From WJMT01 sp964456985 (GTDB taxonomy: Bacteria; Acidobacteriota; Aminicenantia; Aminicenantales; Aminicenantaceae), in the NCBI GenBank assembly GCA_964456985.1, contig CAYWDH010000006.1:27136-91135 (forward strand): 64,000 bases of DNA, read 5' to 3'. The notes under the pieces are model-generated. The model ran no database searches, had not been told where the DNA came from, and was given only the letters and a program-made list of their open reading frames with translations. The translations under genes and the position numbers were made by a program. Shown here piece by piece: positions 60,972-64,000 of the stretch. Numbering within the stretch: the first letter of the stretch is position 1; each line of letters begins with the position of its first letter.

Positions 60972-62156
60972 ATGCTAACGGCTCCGGTTCTTCTATGGTT
61001 TATGATGTGGGGAGGCCTTTTTACAGGCCCTTATAGTGTGACAGGGGAGATGTTTTCCAATCCTCTGTCACTTTTTCAGGGAGCCAGGGCATTTCTGCCG
61101 CTTCTGGCGCTGTATATATGTTTGATGTGGATGCTTTTAAAAGGAGCTAAAATTCCTTCTTTTTCGAATCCTGTTGGTTTTTTCTTTTACTATTGTGTGG
61201 TGGGAGTGGCTGTATCCTTTTTTTCACCTGAAAAGCTCACAGCCCTTTACTGGGGAGGAGTTTACCTGGCTCCTGTACTGGCGGTTTGGATGCTTGTTTC
61301 AGGAGAAGATGGTCTAGCGAGAATACGAAAGGTCCTTTCTGTGAATTATGCGGCATCCTTCTTTGTTTTTATACTTCTTCTCCCAGATATATATAATTAT
61401 GGATTTGGCGGGAAGATGAGGTTTATGTTTTACGAGCTTCCTTTTGGTCTGGGGGAAATGAGAGCGAATGGAGTGGCGCGGTTTGCTTTAGTGTTGATCA
61501 TTATTTCCGGAGTCAGGTTGTTATCCCAAAAGAGCGTGTGGAGATATATTTGGGCTGCCCCCCTTATCCTGTCGGCCTATACCCTTATGCAGACTCAGTC
61601 CCGGACTGCTCTCCTAGGATTGGGTGTTGTGGGGGTGCTTTTGGTATATATCATGGGACTCAGATGGCAGTTTCTCTTTTTAGGCCCTGCTGCAGCATTT
61701 GTTCTATGGAGAGCCGGTTTTCAGGAGAGAGCGCATGGAAGCCTGGAACAGCTTGTAAACCTGACCGGCCGTCAGTATACCTGGCAGCAGGCTGTGGTTG
61801 AGATAAAAAAATCCCCATTTCTGGGATGGGGTTTTCATGCGGACAGAATACTCCTTGATTCGCAGCATATGCATAATTCCTATCTGCATGCCATGCTGCA
61901 CGGAGGTATTGTGGGGCTTGTTTTTTTTGCGGCCGCTGTTTTTAGTATCTGGTATGTGATTCTGAAAGAAAAGGTATTAAAGCGGATAAAAGATGCGGAT
62001 GTGATAAACAGGCCTTTTCTCATTGAATCTGTTCTCATTATTGGATTTCTCAGTTCACGGAGTCTTTTTGAATCGACAGCTGCTTTTTTTGGAGTTGACC
62101 TTCTGCTTTTTATTCCAGCGACCGCCTATATTTACGTATGGGCAAAAAGGCGGTAA
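60972..62156 (+). CDS. O-antigen polymerase/ligase-type membrane protein (Wzy), no. 4
   Basis: The 394-residue protein has about ten hydrophobic segments, LGEMRANGVARFALVLIIIS, LMQTQSRTALLGLGVVGVLL and the periplasmic-loop motif WGFHADRILLDSQHMHNSYL, which fits PF04932 enzymes (H-N-x-Y/F-L). It would polymerise or ligate the last module's product. It lies between two GT4 genes. Confidence 0.87.
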   Translation: MLTAPVLLWFMMWGGLFTGPYSVTGEMFSNPLSLFQGARAFLPLLALYICLMWMLLKGAKIPSFSNPVGFFFYYCVVGVAVSFFSPEKLTALYWGGVYLAPVLAVWMLVSGEDGLARIRKVLSVNYAASFFVFILLLPDIYNYGFGGKMRFMFYELPFGLGEMRANGVARFALVLIIISGVRLLSQKSVWRYIWAAPLILSAYTLMQTQSRTALLGLGVVGVLLVYIMGLRWQFLFLGPAAAFVLWRAGFQERAHGSLEQLVNLTGRQYTWQQAVVEIKKSPFLGWGFHADRILLDSQHMHNSYLHAMLHGGIVGLVFFAAAVFSIWYVILKEKVLKRIKDADVINRPFLIESVLIIGFLSSRSLFESTAAFFGVDLLLFIPATAYIYVWAKRR

Positions 62157-62195
62157 ATGGAAAATCGTGAATGGTGAATAGAAGATAGGAAAACT

Positions 62196-63416
62196 ATGAC
62201 CATTTATATCCACACAATGTATTATCTTCCGGAATACGGGAGTGCGCCTATTTTAATGAACGAGCTGGCTTCCTATCTCAGCGCACGAGGGCATGATGTG
62301 GAAGTTGTGACAACCATTCCCAGACCTCCCCATCACAAGCCTTATAAAGGAAAATTGTATCAAAAAGAAAAAACAGGTGGCTTCACGATAAAAAGGTACA
62401 GAACAAACTACACGATCCATCATATAGGTAGGCTTATCGCGTGGACGATTTATACGTTTTGGTCCTTATGGAACCTTAGAAGGGCACAAAGAAATGATGT
62501 TCTTTTCCTGAGGCTCCCTCCTCTTCAGATCGGAATCGTCGGATGGCTTGCCCGGAAATGGAAGGGAGCCGGTGTTTTGATGAGTGTGCAGGATATTCAT
62601 CCTGACCTTTCCATAGAATCAGGCCTTTTAAGAAAAAAATGGGCCATTCGCCTTGCCCAGAAATTCGAAAAATGGATATACAAACAAGCTGATGATATTG
62701 TTGTGATCAGTGAAGGGTTCAAGCAAAATCTTTTGAACAAAAGAGTGAATAATGATAAACTTCATATCGTGCCGAATTGGGTTGATGCTGGATTCATGCG
62801 TCCTTATCCAAAGAACAATCGAGTGTCGCGCCGGTTTTTTCTGGAAGATAAGTTTGTGGCCATGTATTCCGGCACACTGACATTAAGCAGTTATGTGACT
62901 TTGGAGAAGGTCATGGAAGCTGTGAAAATGATAGAAAGTGATGGAGATTTTCGTCTTGTTATCATAGGGGAAGGATTGAAAAAACCGGCTCTAGAGGCAA
63001 AAGCCAAACAATTGAAGCTAAAAAATGTGGTGTTTCTTCCTTTCCAACCGTATAAGGATCTGCCGCTGCTTCTCGGTGCGTCTGATCTGCTTCTGGTGCC
63101 TCTGGATGAAAAAAAGACGGAGCTTTCAGTACCTTCAAAGCTTTATAATTATATGGCTGCCGGGCGTCCGGTCATCGGATTTGCGGATGATGAGTCGGAA
63201 GTAGCCCATATCATCTCTGATGCGGGATGCGGCCTGAATAGAAAGCCTGCTGATATCGAAGGTATGGCAGAGATGTTTCAAATGCTCAAAAAGGAAAAGG
63301 AAAAACGGAAGGAAATGGGGAAGAGAGCCAGAGAATACGTGGAAAAATATTATGCCAAGGATATAGTGCTGGAGAGATATGAGAACCTTATTCTGTCTTT
63401 AAGGGGAACGGAGTGA
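62196..63416 (+). CDS. WcaI/WbuB-type GT4 glycosyltransferase
   Basis: The 406-residue protein has YYLPEYGSAPILMNELASYL, HDVEVVTTIPRPPHHKPYKG, SVQDIHPDLSIESGLL, MYSGTLTLSSYVTLEKVMEA and PSKLYNYMAAGRPVIGFADD, the same signature as the 23609 protein. It would transfer a sugar early in repeat-unit assembly. It overlaps the VanZ-like gene (GTGA), the same transferase-type/VanZ association seen at 23.6-26.7 kb. Confidence 0.88.
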   Translation: MTIYIHTMYYLPEYGSAPILMNELASYLSARGHDVEVVTTIPRPPHHKPYKGKLYQKEKTGGFTIKRYRTNYTIHHIGRLIAWTIYTFWSLWNLRRAQRNDVLFLRLPPLQIGIVGWLARKWKGAGVLMSVQDIHPDLSIESGLLRKKWAIRLAQKFEKWIYKQADDIVVISEGFKQNLLNKRVNNDKLHIVPNWVDAGFMRPYPKNNRVSRRFFLEDKFVAMYSGTLTLSSYVTLEKVMEAVKMIESDGDFRLVIIGEGLKKPALEAKAKQLKLKNVVFLPFQPYKDLPLLLGASDLLLVPLDEKKTELSVPSKLYNYMAAGRPVIGFADDESEVAHIISDAGCGLNRKPADIEGMAEMFQMLKKEKEKRKEMGKRAREYVEKYYAKDIVLERYENLILSLRGTE

Positions 63417-63883
63417 AGAGAGTCAGATACTGGTTGCCCCCTCTTTTATGGATGGGATTCCTTTTCCCCCTGTGGAACAAGCTTTTGAGCAGCCCTATTC
63501 TCTATAGATTGAATTTCAAATTCTGGATGTGGCTGAAGGGAGATATAAGTCCCTATCAAATAGGGATTTATTATATTTATCTGCGGCGCTCTTTGCATGT
63601 GATCGCTTATGGTTTGATGTCTTTTCTTATCTACCGGTTTTTCAGAGCCGAAGATAAGCGTATTTGGAAGTATTTATGGGCCATGTACACGGCACTCATC
63701 ACCATCGGATACGGATGTATGGATGAGACGTTACAGAGCTTCCTTAAACCTAGAAACGCATCTTTCATGGATATTGTGATGGATGCCATAGGCACGGTTG
63801 CGGTGCTGGTCGTGATCTATGTCATATCATTAATAAAACAAGAGCCTGATGAGATTGCTTCGTCACTACATTCCACGCAATGA
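63413..63883 (+). CDS. VanZ-like membrane protein, no. 2
   Basis: The 156-residue GTG-started protein has four hydrophobic segments and the VanZ pattern RRSLHVIAYGLMSFLIYRFF and MDETLQSFLKPRNASFMDIV, with the D-E-x-x-Q...P-R...D core. Its last eleven codons (from EIASSLH to the stop) lie in a short dispersed repeat, so its C-terminus was probably created by that repeat. Its role is unsettled; the locus placement suggests polysaccharide assembly. Confidence 0.83.
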   Translation: MKRVRYWLPPLLWMGFLFPLWNKLLSSPILYRLNFKFWMWLKGDISPYQIGIYYIYLRRSLHVIAYGLMSFLIYRFFRAEDKRIWKYLWAMYTALITIGYGCMDETLQSFLKPRNASFMDIVMDAIGTVAVLVVIYVISLIKQEPDEIASSLHSTQ

Positions 63884-63884
63884 C
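63851..63884 (+). repeat. Short dispersed repeat, copy F3
   Basis: GAGATTGCTTCGTCACTACA then TTCCACGCAATGAC, a good match to the widespread GAGATTGCTTCG...CGCAATGAC repeat type and to copies at 9188, 9239 and 59683. It overlaps and ends the VanZ-like gene (the TGA is in the repeat). Nothing else is recognised from 63885 to the end of the window. Confidence 0.65.
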
Positions 63885-64000
63885 AATTTGCATAAGGAAT
63901 ATTAACCTGTCTTATTCACGAGTCGAGATTGTGTAAGCCTTAAGGAAATCAGGTGTGGCTGAAGCGACATTGAAGATTTAGCCTTCGGATGAGGCTTTTC

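Overview
This 64-kb window reads as one chromosome segment of a Gram-negative bacterium. The Gram-negative evidence is an outer-membrane beta-barrel protein, a Wzc-type tyrosine autokinase and several O-antigen-type polymerases. A cofactor-less anaerobic-type radical SAM sulfatase-maturase homologue hints at an anaerobic lifestyle. I cannot assign a genus. The overall style (large polysaccharide locus, sigma-54-type regulator fold, HD-GYP, many dispersed repeats) suits uncultivated lineages such as Acidobacteriota/Aminicenantes, Omnitrophota or deltaproteobacterial relatives, but this is only an impression.

Region 1 (0-5.7 kb). It holds a Tat-type dienelactone hydrolase, a radical SAM/SPASM enzyme of the anSME family, an NTP_transf_5 nucleotidyltransferase, a divergent operon of a PqqD-like protein and an HPr-kinase-like protein, and an operon of a 74-residue Tat-signal protein plus a DUF4382-like secreted protein. 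The small protein carries a YxxPxI motif like the leader motif bound by PqqD/RRE folds. This is the best candidate for an undescribed system: a possible peptide-modifying (RiPP-like) or HPr-rel-type system.

Region 2 (5.7-12 kb). It holds tandem copies of a dispersed repeat ending GGTCCGTCCCC, a degenerate NtrC-type regulator, and two near-identical nucleotide-sugar dehydrogenase genes on either side of a GAF/HD-GYP gene with a consensus sigma-70 promoter.

Region 3 (12-64 kb). This is a very large exopolysaccharide/O-antigen-like locus. It has four Wzx-type flippases, four Wzy/WaaL-type polymerases, about twenty glycosyltransferases (GT4, GT2 and two GT26), three FkbM and two other methyltransferases, two sulfotransferases, one sulfatase-fold protein, two VanZ-like proteins, one initiating sugar-phosphate transferase and one polysaccharide co-polymerase/tyrosine kinase. 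The 12-23.6 kb part is AT-rich, contains an IS3-family (IS407-like) element and an epimerase pseudogene, and looks like acquired cassette DNA. The core export/regulation block (24.9-35.2 kb) encodes initiation, a divergent-Walker ATPase, the tyrosine kinase, a polymerase, a TPR protein, a separately promoted small secreted protein and an outer-membrane barrel. The rest (35-64 kb) is made of transferase modules, each with its own flippase and polymerase and tightly overlapping start/stop codons.

The genes together would make nucleotide-sugar uronates, assemble lipid-linked repeat units on undecaprenyl phosphate, decorate them by methylation and sulfation, flip and polymerise them, and export the product under control of a tyrosine kinase. 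No tRNA, rRNA or CRISPR array was seen. Two dispersed repeat families (about 100 bp and about 35 bp) repeatedly abut or form the 3' ends of genes.
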